The translations under genes were made by a program, and so were the position numbers. A stretch of 64,000 bases of DNA from Roseovarius marisflavi (GTDB lineage: Bacteria > Pseudomonadota > Alphaproteobacteria > Rhodobacterales > Rhodobacteraceae), in assembly GCF_900142625.1 (NCBI RefSeq), contig NZ_FRBN01000007.1, forward strand, positions 62,001-126,000, written 5' to 3'. Within the stretch, counting starts at the first letter, position 1; each line of letters starts with the position of its first letter. This document shows positions 43,933 through 51,936 of this stretch, in pieces. The notes under the pieces are model-generated. The model did no database searches. It was not told the DNA's origin and worked only from the letters and a program-made list of their open reading frames with translations.

Positions 43933-44157
43933 ATGGCATTTGCAACCGACACCCGCCGCGCCGCTGCGCACCACCTGAGCGAAGACCTGAGTGTCGCCGT
44001 TTATGCCGCAATGCAGCGCATCACCAACTATCGCGCCTACCGTAGCACGATCCGCGAATTGTCAGAACTGAGCAGCCACGATCTTGCTGACCTCGGCCTG
44101 CACCGCAGCGAGATTCGCCGGGTCGCACATGAATCAGTTTACGGCACCCGCCCGTAA
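43933..44157 (+). CDS. DUF1127 protein, CcaF1-like, heading an sRNA operon
   Basis: 74 aa from ATG 43933 with AAGGAG upstream. DUF1127 helix pattern: YRAYRSTIRELSELSSHDLADLGLHRSEIRRVAHESVYG. It is directly followed by four anti-Shine-Dalgarno hairpins. In Rhodobacter sphaeroides a DUF1127 gene (RSP_6037, CcaF1, an RNA-binding protein) is co-transcribed with the CcsR sRNAs; this looks like the same arrangement. Upstream are a direct repeat TGCACTTGC (43802 and 43842) and a palindrome TGCTGC-ATA-GCAGCA, possible regulator sites. Confidence 0.85.
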   Translation: MAFATDTRRAAAHHLSEDLSVAVYAAMQRITNYRAYRSTIRELSELSSHDLADLGLHRSEIRRVAHESVYGTRP

Positions 44158-44166
44158 CAACGAGAT

Positions 44167-44240
44167 CGGATGTTCCTCTCCTCCTCCCTGGGGCATCTGA
44201 AACGGTCAAAGGCTTCTTTCCTCCTCCCTGAGGCCTGAGA
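44167..44240 (+). ncRNA. CcsR/cuckoo-type anti-Shine-Dalgarno sRNA 1
   Basis: Two hairpins. Hairpin 1 is GATGTTCC/GGGGCATC (44169-44176 with 44190-44197, G-U pairs allowed), loop TCTCCTCCTCCCT. Hairpin 2 is GGCTTC/GAGGCC (44211-44216 with 44230-44235), loop TTTCCTCCTCCCT. Both loops are 13 nt and expose CUCCUCC, complementary to ribosome-binding sites. Probably processed from the DUF1127 transcript, whose stop is ten bases away. Confidence 0.85.
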
Positions 44241-44276
44241 CCGGAAAATTGGGGCAAATTGCCCCCACCGATTGCT

Positions 44277-44357
44277 AACGGCCCTCTCCTCCTCCCTGGG
44301 TCGGACGCACAAAGAACGGCGGCGCCTCTCCTCCTCCCTGGCGTCGTCGTTTTTTTG
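44277..44357 (+). ncRNA. CcsR/cuckoo-type anti-Shine-Dalgarno sRNA 2 with intrinsic terminator
   Basis: Hairpin 3 is CGGCCC/GGGTCG (44279-44284 with 44298-44303) and hairpin 4 is ACGGCGGCGCC/GGCGTCGTCGT (44316-44326 with 44340-44350, 11 bp with G-U pairs). Both have the 13-nt loop TCTCCTCCTCCCT. Hairpin 4 is followed by a T-run, making it the operon terminator. A small hairpin GGGGC-AAATT-GCCCC (about 44250-44265) separates the two sRNAs. Confidence 0.87.
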
Positions 44358-44372
44358 TATTCAAAGACCTTT

Positions 44373-44642
44373 TCAATGCAGCACGCGCGCCCGGCCACGG
44401 CGCGGCTTTTGCATGTGCGCGGTGCGGCTGGCCTGTTCCAGATAGCCAACAAAGGCCCGGGCCGCCGCGCTTTCGGCCGCGAGGACCGCAGGGGCGGCAA
44501 GCGCTGCGCGCGCCACTTTGGGTGTCACCGGGCCCGCGACAGACACCGCCCATTCCAAAAAACCACGTCGTGCATGATGAGACGCCTGCGCGCCCGTCGA
44601 ATTGCTTTGCTCCAACCCATCGAGAATCCGGTCAAGGGACAT
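44373..44642 (-). CDS. Uncharacterised 89-aa ORF downstream of a cobalamin riboswitch
   Basis: ATG 44642 with GGGGAG upstream; ends TGA 44373-44375, just outside the sRNA terminator on the other strand. Sequence: an acidic start (MSLDRILDGLEQSNS), a histidine pair SHHARR, a moderately hydrophobic middle (FLEWAVSVAGPVTPKVARAA), and a basic tail (MQKPRRGRARVLH). No signal peptide; not CbtB, BtuB or a known cobalt-transport protein. It is the first ORF after the riboswitch, so expression should fall when B12 is plentiful. Existence as a protein is inferred. Confidence 0.55.
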   Translation of the reverse strand: MSLDRILDGLEQSNSTGAQASHHARRGFLEWAVSVAGPVTPKVARAALAAPAVLAAESAAARAFVGYLEQASRTAHMQKPRRGRARVLH

Positions 44643-44745
44643 CGTAAGACTACTCCCCGGCCACACCCCGGGCCGGATGGGGCGGGGATTGAACCGGGAC
44701 AGGGCGTATCGGCACCCGCCCACACCGCCCCCCGCGGTTTGACGT

Positions 44746-44931
44746 TGCACCAAGGCTGGTTTCCGGACTTGGGGGGTGAGCCAGATGATGTGACCCTGCG
44801 TTTTGACACCTTCCCAGACCCGTCTGGGCCCAGTGGTCTATTGTCGAAACGCCCTCCCTTACCGTTGCGGGGGCAGCGCCGGCGTTGCACCGGCTTCCCA
44901 ATTCTCCGCCAAAGGCGGCACCAAGGTACCA
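44746..44931 (-). ncRNA. Cobalamin (B12) riboswitch
   Basis: Minus-strand leader with all core elements in order: GGTGCCGCC...GGCGG, AATTGGGAAGCCGGTGCAACGCC, GCTGCCCCCGCAACGGTAA, the B12 box ACCACTGGGCCC, TCTGGGAAGG, and AAGTCCGGAAACCAGCC closing P1. An expression-platform hairpin CCGGCC/GGCCGG (near 44650-44670) adjoins the ribosome site of the 89-aa ORF, consistent with translational control. Confidence 0.95.
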
Positions 44932-45016
44932 TCAGCTTACCCGGCAATCGCCGCCGCACCATGCGTAAAACCGAAGCTGTTCGGGTGAAAACCGTCAGGT
45001 TTGGGAGTCGCCGTGG

Positions 45017-45052
45017 GCGGAGAATGAGTATTTATGGAAAGATGAAAGTTGG
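45017..45052 (+). repeat. Interspersed intergenic element, copy 6
   Basis: GCGGAGAATGAGTATTT-ATGGA-AAGATGAAAG, closest to copy 3 (both have AAGATGAAAG). It lies between the riboswitch and the ScfR regulator. Confidence 0.7.
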
Positions 45053-45074
45053 AATTGCGGGCTTGCCGTGGATG

Positions 45075-45112
45075 ATTTGCAAATCTAATCTGGACCACAG
45101 CTAATCTGCAAA
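45075..45112 (+). promoter_or_regulatory. TTTGCAAA operator upstream of the ScfR-family regulator
   Basis: ATTTGCAAAT at 45075-45084 is a perfect palindrome holding TTTGCAAA, the reported PccR motif. A degenerate second copy, TCTGCAAA, is at 45105-45112, and CTAATCTG is repeated in between (45085 and 45101). It ends 18 bases before the regulator start, so autoregulation is likely. In PccR sites the pair is described as closely spaced; here the gap is larger. Confidence 0.6.
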
Positions 45113-45130
45113 GCCAAGGATGAGGCGATC

Positions 45131-46531
45131 ATGGCCACACAGAAACTCTATGCTGGCGCCAAACTGCGCGAAACGCGCCAGAGGCTGGGGCTGACACAAA
45201 AGGATTTTGCCGCAAAACTAGGCATATCCCTGCCCTATCTCAACCAGATGGAGAACAACAATCGCCCGGTCAGCACCACAGTGGTTCTGGCCTTGGCGCA
45301 GGAATTCGGCTTTGATGTCACGGAGTTATCGACCGGCGATGCCGAGCGCATGGTCAGCGACATGCGCGAGGCGCTTGCCGATCCGGTGTTTGGCGATGAC
45401 CCGCCGCCGCTGGCGGATCTGCGGCTGACCGCGTCGAATGCGCCGGCTCTGGCGCGGGCCTTTCTGGAATTGCACAGCGCCTATCGCCAGACCCACGAAC
45501 GGCTGGCCTCGCTGGATGAGGCCCTCGGGCGCGAGGATGCGCGCAGCCAATCCAGCCCCTGGGACGAGGTGCGCGATTTCTTTCATTATTGCGACAACTA
45601 CATCGATGCGGTCGACCATGCCGCCGAGCGGTTTGCCACCGGCAGTGACGCCAATCTGTCGGCCCATGATCTTGCGGTCGAGCGGATGGCGGCGATGGGA
45701 ATCACCCTGGCGCAGGATGATGTCGGCAAGCTGCGCCATTATGACCGGGCGGCGGGGGTTTTGTATCTGTCGTCGCGCGCCGCGCCCGAAACGCGGCGGT
45801 TTCAGCTCTTGTTGCAGCTGGCGCTGTTGACGCAAGACGCTCTGTTGGAGGCGACGCTTGATTTCGCCCGTTTTCAGTCAGACGCGGCCCGCGCCATCGC
45901 CAAGATCGGCCTTGCCAATTACTTTGCCGGGGCGGCAATGATGCCCTATGGTAAATTCCTCGAGGCAGCGCAGGAAACGCGGCACGATCTTGAATTGCTC
46001 GCCAACCGCTTTGGCGCCTCGATCGAGCAGGTGTGCCATCGGCTTTCGACCCTGCAAAGGCCCGCCGCCAAGGGGATTCCGTTCTTTTTCGTGCGCGTCG
46101 ATCAGGCCGGCACGATCACCAAGCGCCATTCGGCAACGCGGCTTCAGTTTGCGCGCTTTGGCGGGGCCTGTCCGCTCTGGAATGTGCATCGCGCCTTCGA
46201 GACGCCGGGGCGGTTTCTGCGTCAGCTTGCCGAAACCCCCGACGGCGTGCGCTACATTAGCCTTGCGCGGGACGTGAGCAAACCGGGCGGCAGTTTTGGC
46301 GCGCCGGTGCGCCGCTTTGCCATAGCCCTCGGGTGCGAGGTGAAGCATGCCGGTGATCTGGTCTATGCCGATGACCTCGACGTGAGCAACGCCCGCGCGT
46401 TCGAGCCGATTGGCATTTCCTGTCGGATTTGCGAGCGCGCCGAATGCCATCAACGTTCGGTTCCGCCGCTCGAGCGGCGCTTGCAGGTTACCCCCGACGA
46501 GCGCGGCGTGCTGCCCTATAGCGTGGGTTAA
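45131..46531 (+). CDS. ScfR/PccR-family short-chain fatty acyl-CoA regulator
   Basis: 466 aa. An N-terminal HTH_3 (ETRQRLGLTQKDFAAKLG, SLPYLNQMENNNRPVS; about 12-50), a central IrrE/DUF955-like region with degenerate metalloprotease features, and a C-terminal DUF2083 domain ending GISCRICERAECHQRSVPP with conserved cysteines. These regulators respond to propionyl-CoA or acetyl-CoA status and control propionate or glyoxylate-bypass genes. No such target lies in the window. The stop overlaps the convergent gspF by four bases. Confidence 0.88.
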   Translation: MATQKLYAGAKLRETRQRLGLTQKDFAAKLGISLPYLNQMENNNRPVSTTVVLALAQEFGFDVTELSTGDAERMVSDMREALADPVFGDDPPPLADLRLTASNAPALARAFLELHSAYRQTHERLASLDEALGREDARSQSSPWDEVRDFFHYCDNYIDAVDHAAERFATGSDANLSAHDLAVERMAAMGITLAQDDVGKLRHYDRAAGVLYLSSRAAPETRRFQLLLQLALLTQDALLEATLDFARFQSDAARAIAKIGLANYFAGAAMMPYGKFLEAAQETRHDLELLANRFGASIEQVCHRLSTLQRPAAKGIPFFFVRVDQAGTITKRHSATRLQFARFGGACPLWNVHRAFETPGRFLRQLAETPDGVRYISLARDVSKPGGSFGAPVRRFAIALGCEVKHAGDLVYADDLDVSNARAFEPIGISCRICERAECHQRSVPPLERRLQVTPDERGVLPYSVG

Positions 46532-47739
46532 CCGACCGAGGCTTGCAGATCGAAAATCGGCAACAGGATCGCCAGAACGATCACAAGAACCATGCCGCCC
46601 ACCACCATCATCAACAACGGGTCCATCAGGGCCGAGACGCGCTTGCGTTCATTTGTCAGCCATGTTTCGACCAGAACAGCCGAGCGTTCGGTCATCCGCC
46701 CGAGGCGGGCCGATTTTTCGCCGGCGTCGATCAATTGCCGACAGACCGGCGGAATGAGCGTCATGCGGGTAAGCCCCTGACTCAGGCTTTCGCCGGAACG
46801 CACAGCCTCGGCCAGATCAAGGGCTTCGTTGCGAAAACGGCTGATGACAAGCACGTCGCTGGCCGAGGTGACCGCATCCACGACCGTCTGGCGGCTGGCA
46901 ATCACAAGCGCCAGCGTGCGCAGATACTGGGCCGCCGCCGACAGGCGCAGCAAGCGCCCGATCACCGGCAGTTTCAGTGCGAATTCATGCCAGGCATCGC
47001 GAATGCGCGGCACCCGCAGGGCGGCTATTATCCCAAAGATCGCGGCGACAAAGCCAATCGCGAGACCGATCCAATAGGCCTGAATCCAATCGCTGATCCC
47101 CATCACAACCTGGGTCAGTGGGGGCAATTCGCGGCCCGACACCTCAAACATCGCGGCAATCTCTGGGGCGACATTCACCATCAGGATACCACAAACCAAA
47201 AGCGAGACAGCGGCGACAAAAGCAGGGTAAATCAATGCTGTAGCAAGCTGTGCGCGGTCGGTTCCGACGCTTTCAAGGTAATCGGCAAGCCCCTCGAACA
47301 CCGCCGCCACATCGCCAGAGACCTCGCCCGCGCGCACGGCGGCCACGTAAAAGCGCGGAAACCCGGCATTGGTCATTTCAAGCGCAACCGACAGCGGCTG
47401 GCCATCCAGAAGCGCCGCCTTGGCCTCGGCGGCGGCGCCTTCAATGGCGGGCGAGGTGCCCGAGCTGCGCACCGTTTCAAGCGCCACCTCGGCCGAAAGA
47501 TCAGAAGACAGGAGAACCGCCATCTGGCGGGTAAAAACCGCGCGCATATCAGCGTTCAACCTGGTGCGCCGACCGCGCGATCGGGTCAGTCCGCCGCCCT
47601 GCCGCTTGGCATTTATGTTTTCGGCGAAAAGCCCCTGACCGCGCAGGATATCGGCGGCCTGTGCCTCGCTTTCGGCAACAAGCGTGCCTTTCTTGCGCTG
47701 TCCTTCACCGTTGAAGGCGGTGTAGCTAAACGCCCTCAC
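46528..47739 (-). CDS. gspF: Type II secretion system inner-membrane platform protein GspF
   Basis: 403 aa from GTG 47739, which overlaps the gspE stop by four bases (GTGA). Two T2SF domains: FTRQMAVLLSSDLSAEVALETV (about 68) and LRTLALVIASRQTVVDAV (about 270). There are three membrane helices, including LIYPAFVAAVSLLVCGILMV and the C-terminal LMMVVGGMVLVIVLAILLPI. It anchors the ATPase and scaffolds pseudopilus assembly. Last gene of gspD-E-F. Confidence 0.95.
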   Translation of the reverse strand: MRAFSYTAFNGEGQRKKGTLVAESEAQAADILRGQGLFAENINAKRQGGGLTRSRGRRTRLNADMRAVFTRQMAVLLSSDLSAEVALETVRSSGTSPAIEGAAAEAKAALLDGQPLSVALEMTNAGFPRFYVAAVRAGEVSGDVAAVFEGLADYLESVGTDRAQLATALIYPAFVAAVSLLVCGILMVNVAPEIAAMFEVSGRELPPLTQVVMGISDWIQAYWIGLAIGFVAAIFGIIAALRVPRIRDAWHEFALKLPVIGRLLRLSAAAQYLRTLALVIASRQTVVDAVTSASDVLVISRFRNEALDLAEAVRSGESLSQGLTRMTLIPPVCRQLIDAGEKSARLGRMTERSAVLVETWLTNERKRVSALMDPLLMMVVGGMVLVIVLAILLPIFDLQASVG

Positions 47740-49187
47740 AGCGCGTCGCCCACCACGCGCAGCGCCTCGGCGAGGCTGGTTTTACCGGCGGCGACCTGAT
47801 GCAGGGATTGGCCAAAGAGGGTTTGATCGGGCTCAAGCGCCACGTCTTTCATCTCAAGCTCGGAGCCGCCCTTGTCGATGGTGGCGCGCAGGGTCTCGCT
47901 GACCTCAAGGATTTCAAACACCCCGACCCGGCCTGCATAGCCGGTGTTGTTGCAACTCTCACAGCCCACCGGGTGATAGATCTGATCCGGCACCGCAAGC
48001 TTGACGGCGCGGAAATGCCGGGCCTCGTCGGGCGTCGGCGCGGCCGCCCTCCGGCAGGTTTTGCAAAGCCGGCGCAACAGGCGTTGCGCGATCACGCCGC
48101 GCAGGGTCGAGGCGATGAGAAAATCATCAAGCCCCAGATCGCGCAGCCGCACCACCGCCCCGACAGAGCCGTTGGCGTGCAGCGAGGAAAACACGAGGTG
48201 CCCGGTCAAAGACGCCTGCGCCGCCACGCTTGCGGTTTCCTGATCGCGGATCTCGCCGACAAGGATGATATCGGGGTCCTGGCGCAGGGCGGCGCGCAGA
48301 CCGGCGGCAAAGGTCATGCCGATCTCGGCATTGACCTGGCTTTGCGAAATGCCGGGAAGGTCGTATTCAATCGGGTCTTCGGCGGTCAGAATGTTGCGGA
48401 TTTCGTCATTGGCCAGTTGCAGCAATGAATAAAGCGTCGTCGTCTTGCCCGAGCCGGTCGGCCCGGTGGCAAGGATAATCCCGTTGGGCCGCCCCGCCAT
48501 GCGTTCGAGCACCGCCACCTGATCGGGGCGCAACCCAAGCTGTTCCAGCGGCATGAGGCCGGCCGAACGATCAAGCACCCGCATCACCACCCGCTCACCG
48601 TAATTGCCCGGCAGGGTCGAGACCCGCACATCAATCGCGCGCCCGCCAAGGCGCAGGGCGATATGGCCATCCTGCGGCAGGCGGGTTTCGGAAATATCAA
48701 GGCCTGCCATGACCTTGAGGCGCGACACCACGCGGCGCACCGGCACATCCTGACGGTCCAGAACCGATTGCAGCATGCCGTCGACACGCATGCGCGCGCG
48801 CAAGCCGCCCTCATTGGGTTCGACATGAAGGTCCGATGCTCCGGCGCGCACGGCGCGGCGCAAAAGCTGGTTCACGAGCTGGATCACCGGGGCCTCTTCG
48901 CCGTCCTCCAAAAGGTCGCGCGGGCCACGGCCATTTGCTCCCTCTTCAAGGTCAAAGCTGAACTCGCCATCGGCCTCGTCACCGCCAGAGCCGCCCTGGT
49001 AAAGCGCCGCCAGTTGCGCCTCGAAGGCGTCGATACCAAGGTGTTCGACCGACAGCGGCACGCCAGCCCGACGACGCGCCTCGCGCAGGCCAAGCGCACT
49101 TGCCTGCGGCCCTGCCAGCAACCTGCCGCCCTCGACCAGAACCTGCTGATCGCGGGCAAGCGTGAAGGGCAAAAGCGGTGGGGCCAT
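47736..49187 (-). CDS. gspE: Type II secretion system ATPase GspE
   Basis: 483 aa. Cytosolic secretion ATPase. After an N-terminal GspL-binding domain: Walker A ATGPTGSGKTTTLYSLLQ (about 245), Asp box ILTAEDPIEYDLPG, Walker B ILVGEIRDQETA, His box ASLTGHLVFSSLHAN, and the tetracysteine zinc element CKTCRR...CESCNNTGYAG. Complete catalytic set. Starts two bases after gspD ends. Confidence 0.97.
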   Translation of the reverse strand: MAPPLLPFTLARDQQVLVEGGRLLAGPQASALGLREARRRAGVPLSVEHLGIDAFEAQLAALYQGGSGGDEADGEFSFDLEEGANGRGPRDLLEDGEEAPVIQLVNQLLRRAVRAGASDLHVEPNEGGLRARMRVDGMLQSVLDRQDVPVRRVVSRLKVMAGLDISETRLPQDGHIALRLGGRAIDVRVSTLPGNYGERVVMRVLDRSAGLMPLEQLGLRPDQVAVLERMAGRPNGIILATGPTGSGKTTTLYSLLQLANDEIRNILTAEDPIEYDLPGISQSQVNAEIGMTFAAGLRAALRQDPDIILVGEIRDQETASVAAQASLTGHLVFSSLHANGSVGAVVRLRDLGLDDFLIASTLRGVIAQRLLRRLCKTCRRAAAPTPDEARHFRAVKLAVPDQIYHPVGCESCNNTGYAGRVGVFEILEVSETLRATIDKGGSELEMKDVALEPDQTLFGQSLHQVAAGKTSLAEALRVVGDAL

Positions 49188-49189
49188 GG

Positions 49190-51130
49190 TTATCTGTCCA
49201 CGAATTGCAGCCGCGACGGCAGCGGCGGAAAGCGCCGGTTCTGCGCACCCTTGTCGATAAAGCCGGCATCGAATGGTTGGTTCAGATTGGCCCCGTCGAA
49301 CGGAAAGGTCGAATCCGGCACCTGCGGATAGGTGCCATCATCGGGCGGCGCAATCGCGGCGCTTATGCGCTTGGCCTCGCGGGCAAGACGACGGGTAAGC
49401 TCGCGCGCCTCGGCATCGGTGCTCAGGATGCGGGGGCGCATCATCACCAGCAAAATCCGCTGGTTCTGCGAGGTGCTGCGGCCCTTGAACAAGCGCCCCA
49501 AAAGCGGCAGTTCACTGAGCCCCGGCACACGCTGATTGACCGACCCGTTGCCGTCTTCCATCAGCCCGCCAAGCATGATCACATGCCCGTCGCGCACAAG
49601 AACGTTGGTCGACAATTGCCGTTTCGAGGTGATCTCGCCGCCCGCCGCCGAGGCAGAGTTGGTCAGGTTCGACACCTCTTGACTGATCTCCAGACGCACG
49701 GTTTTGTCGCGGGTGATCTGTGGCGTAACCTTGAGGGTCAGGCCGACATCCTGGCGCTGGATGGTCTGAAACGGCTGGTTCGGCACTGCACTATCGCCAA
49801 CGGTGGAAAAGCTGCCTGTGACGAAGGGCACATTCTGCGCAACGACGATTTCGGCCTCGCGATTGTTCAGGGTCAGGATCGAGGGCGTCGACAATAGCTT
49901 GGTCGAGCTTTTACTGGCAAGAGCCGCAAGAAAGCCGCCAATGCCACTTTTGTCAAAGGCGGCAATCGTGCCGCCGGTGCCGCCGCCGGTCGGATTGTTG
50001 CCCGCAAGAACGGTGCCCACAAGATTGGTCAGTGTCGGGCGACCCTGAAGAGCAAATTCCACCCCGCCGACCGTCGCCTGCTGGATCACGCCGCCGAACT
50101 GGAACGACAGGTCGGAAAAGCTGTCTACTGAAAGCTCAAAAATCACCGCTTCGATAAGGACCTGATCGGGACGCTGATCAAGGCCACGCACGGCAGTCAC
50201 AATCGCCTTTACCCGATCCGAGGGCGCGGTGATGATAAGCGCGTTTTGCTGTGGCTCGGCCACGATGGTGATCGCAGAATTGCCCGTGACGCCCCCTTCC
50301 GCCGAGGTCGCCTGAGCGCCAAAGCTCTGACGGACCACATCGGCAAGGTCACTCGCATCGGCATAGTTCAGACGCACCACCTCGGTTGCGATGCTGCGCT
50401 GTGGTTTATCAAGCTGATTAACAATATTGCGCACCCGATCACGGAATTCAGGCGTGCCCGACACGATAAGCGCATTCGAACGGCTATCGGCCGACAGGCT
50501 TGATCCGGCCGGTGTAATCGCAAGGGTGTTGATCACCCCAAGCATGTCTGACGCATTGCCATTGCGCAGCGGGATGGTTTCAATCGAATTGCGGCTTGGG
50601 GTGTCAAGGCGGTCGACAAGCTTGACGATCCGCTGAAAATTCTCGCGCCGGTCCGACAGGATCATAAGCCCCGCATCCGGCACCGTCGACAGCACCGCCT
50701 CGGCAGGCAAAAGCGGGCGCACCACCTCGGCAATATCGGCGACCGGGCTGTTGCGCACGACGATGACGCGGGTTTCATAATCCCCGCCAAGCCCACCGCG
50801 CTCCTGTCCGGGGGCGAGTTCGCGCGCCACATCAATCGGTACGATCCGGTCAGTTTCTTCGCCTTCGACAATGGTCAGGCGGTTAAGCTCCAGAACATTA
50901 AGGAAAATCTCGTAGATGGCAGAGGGTGACACCTCGTTTGGCGCGACCACGGTCACACTGCCCTGCACCCGGTCATCAAGGATAAAATTGCGCCCCGTGG
51001 ATTGCGCCACGATCTGCACGAAATCACGCAGACTTGCATTGCGCAAATCCAATGACACCTGAGCCGTTGCAGGAAACACCTGCGCGAGCCAGATAAAAGC
51101 CCCTAGGGCCAGAACCTTAAAAAACTGCAT
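49190..51130 (-). CDS. gspD: Type II secretion system secretin GspD
   Basis: 646 aa. Signal peptide about 1-23 (ending ATA), an N0 domain (SLDLRNASLRDFVQIVAQSTG) and N1–N3 domains (about 95-310, e.g. TIPLRNGNASDMLGVINTL; VVRLNYADASDLADVV). The secretin beta-barrel (about 330-600) contains VLSTPSILTLNNREAEIVVAQNVPFVTG and LLVMMRPRIL. Outer-membrane gate of the system. No separate pilotin gene is recognised, but a TPR lipoprotein is divergently encoded 260 bases away. Confidence 0.96.
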   Translation of the reverse strand: MQFFKVLALGAFIWLAQVFPATAQVSLDLRNASLRDFVQIVAQSTGRNFILDDRVQGSVTVVAPNEVSPSAIYEIFLNVLELNRLTIVEGEETDRIVPIDVARELAPGQERGGLGGDYETRVIVVRNSPVADIAEVVRPLLPAEAVLSTVPDAGLMILSDRRENFQRIVKLVDRLDTPSRNSIETIPLRNGNASDMLGVINTLAITPAGSSLSADSRSNALIVSGTPEFRDRVRNIVNQLDKPQRSIATEVVRLNYADASDLADVVRQSFGAQATSAEGGVTGNSAITIVAEPQQNALIITAPSDRVKAIVTAVRGLDQRPDQVLIEAVIFELSVDSFSDLSFQFGGVIQQATVGGVEFALQGRPTLTNLVGTVLAGNNPTGGGTGGTIAAFDKSGIGGFLAALASKSSTKLLSTPSILTLNNREAEIVVAQNVPFVTGSFSTVGDSAVPNQPFQTIQRQDVGLTLKVTPQITRDKTVRLEISQEVSNLTNSASAAGGEITSKRQLSTNVLVRDGHVIMLGGLMEDGNGSVNQRVPGLSELPLLGRLFKGRSTSQNQRILLVMMRPRILSTDAEARELTRRLAREAKRISAAIAPPDDGTYPQVPDSTFPFDGANLNQPFDAGFIDKGAQNRRFPPLPSRLQFVDR

Positions 51131-51390
51131 CGCTATAAATTACGAACATCATCAATTGATACCGCCCGTCTGTTTGTATTGCCTCAGGAATCCAACCGCC
51201 GTTTATCGACGGTTTTTTTTGCTATTACGCGGGCATACTATCCGATTTCATATGACGTTTCTATTGTTAAACGGCATCTGGCACACTTATGACTCACCTT
51301 TGAGATTTCTCACTCATACCCCGGTTTTTCCTTGGCCCGCCTCTCTTGGGTCGTGATAGGTAAGGCTCATTAAGGTTATCAGGAGGGCGC
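51131..51390. other. Divergent regulatory interval between gspD and the TPR lipoprotein
   Basis: 260 bases, AT-richer than the flanks, with no ORF. It holds a plus-strand terminator at 51194-51220, an inverted GTTTC/TTAAAC-type element near 51258 and the AGGAGGG ribosome site of the lipoprotein gene. It should contain the leftward gsp promoter. Confidence 0.6.
51194..51220 (+). terminator. Orphan intrinsic terminator in the gspD–lipoprotein interval
   Basis: AACCGCCG pairs with CGACGGTT (one C-A mismatch) around TTTAT and is followed by eight T's. It is oriented rightward although no plus-strand gene ends there. Confidence 0.7.
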
Positions 51391-51921
51391 ATGCGCTTTC
51401 ATTTCAACAACAGCCCATTGATTTTGATGCCGGTTTTGATGGCCCTTGCGGCCTGCGAGCCGAGCGCAATCAGCGAGGGCAACAATTTTCAGCGCAAGTA
51501 CAGCACGGCGCGCAAGGCGCTTGAGGCGGGCAATTACGACACCGCAATCAACAGCTATGCCTTGCTCATCCCGCAATCCGGCCCGCTCGAGCCGCGTTTG
51601 CGGCTTGAATATGCGCATGCCCTGTTACGCGCAGGGCGTTATGACGAGGCGGCCCAGGTCGCCGACACCCTCGCCAGTACCCGCAAAGGCAGTGATCGCG
51701 CTGCGGCCCTCGCGGTCAGCGGTGCCGCGAATCACGAAAGTGCGCTCGCCGAGATCAACGCCGGTACGGCCGGGCCGAAAACCGTGGCCAAGCTGCGCGC
51801 GGCAGATGCCGCCTTAAAGGAAATGATGGCGCTTGACGGCGACCTTGATCCGCTTGGGGCCATGGCCTCGCGGCGCCGGGATATCAAGGTCGAACTCAAA
51901 CAGCTTGGCGCGCGCGGCTAA
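51391..51921 (+). CDS. TPR-like lipoprotein within the gsp locus
   Basis: 176 aa. Lipoprotein signal ending in lipobox LAAC (Cys about 22), then two or three TPR-type helical pairs: KYSTARKALEAGNYDTAINSYALLI (two helices), LEYAHALLRAGRYDEAAQVADTLA and later helices. It sits between gspD (divergent) and gspN (convergent), ringed by secretion genes. TPR lipoproteins serve as secretin pilotins or assembly factors in related systems, so that role is a reasonable inference, not shown. Confidence 0.8.
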   Translation: MRFHFNNSPLILMPVLMALAACEPSAISEGNNFQRKYSTARKALEAGNYDTAINSYALLIPQSGPLEPRLRLEYAHALLRAGRYDEAAQVADTLASTRKGSDRAAALAVSGAANHESALAEINAGTAGPKTVAKLRAADAALKEMMALDGDLDPLGAMASRRRDIKVELKQLGARG

Positions 51922-51936
51922 CGCGCGCGGCATAGG

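Noticed and set aside
44021..44500. 159-aa minus-strand frame over the sRNA region
   Set aside because: It runs opposite the DUF1127 gene and through all four hairpins, with arginine/glycine-rich composition typical of shadow frames.
44675..44700. tRNA T-loop look-alike (GGTTCAATC on the minus strand)
   Set aside because: The flanking bases do not form a 5-bp T-stem and no acceptor or anticodon arm is found. The sequence is part of the B12 riboswitch expression platform.
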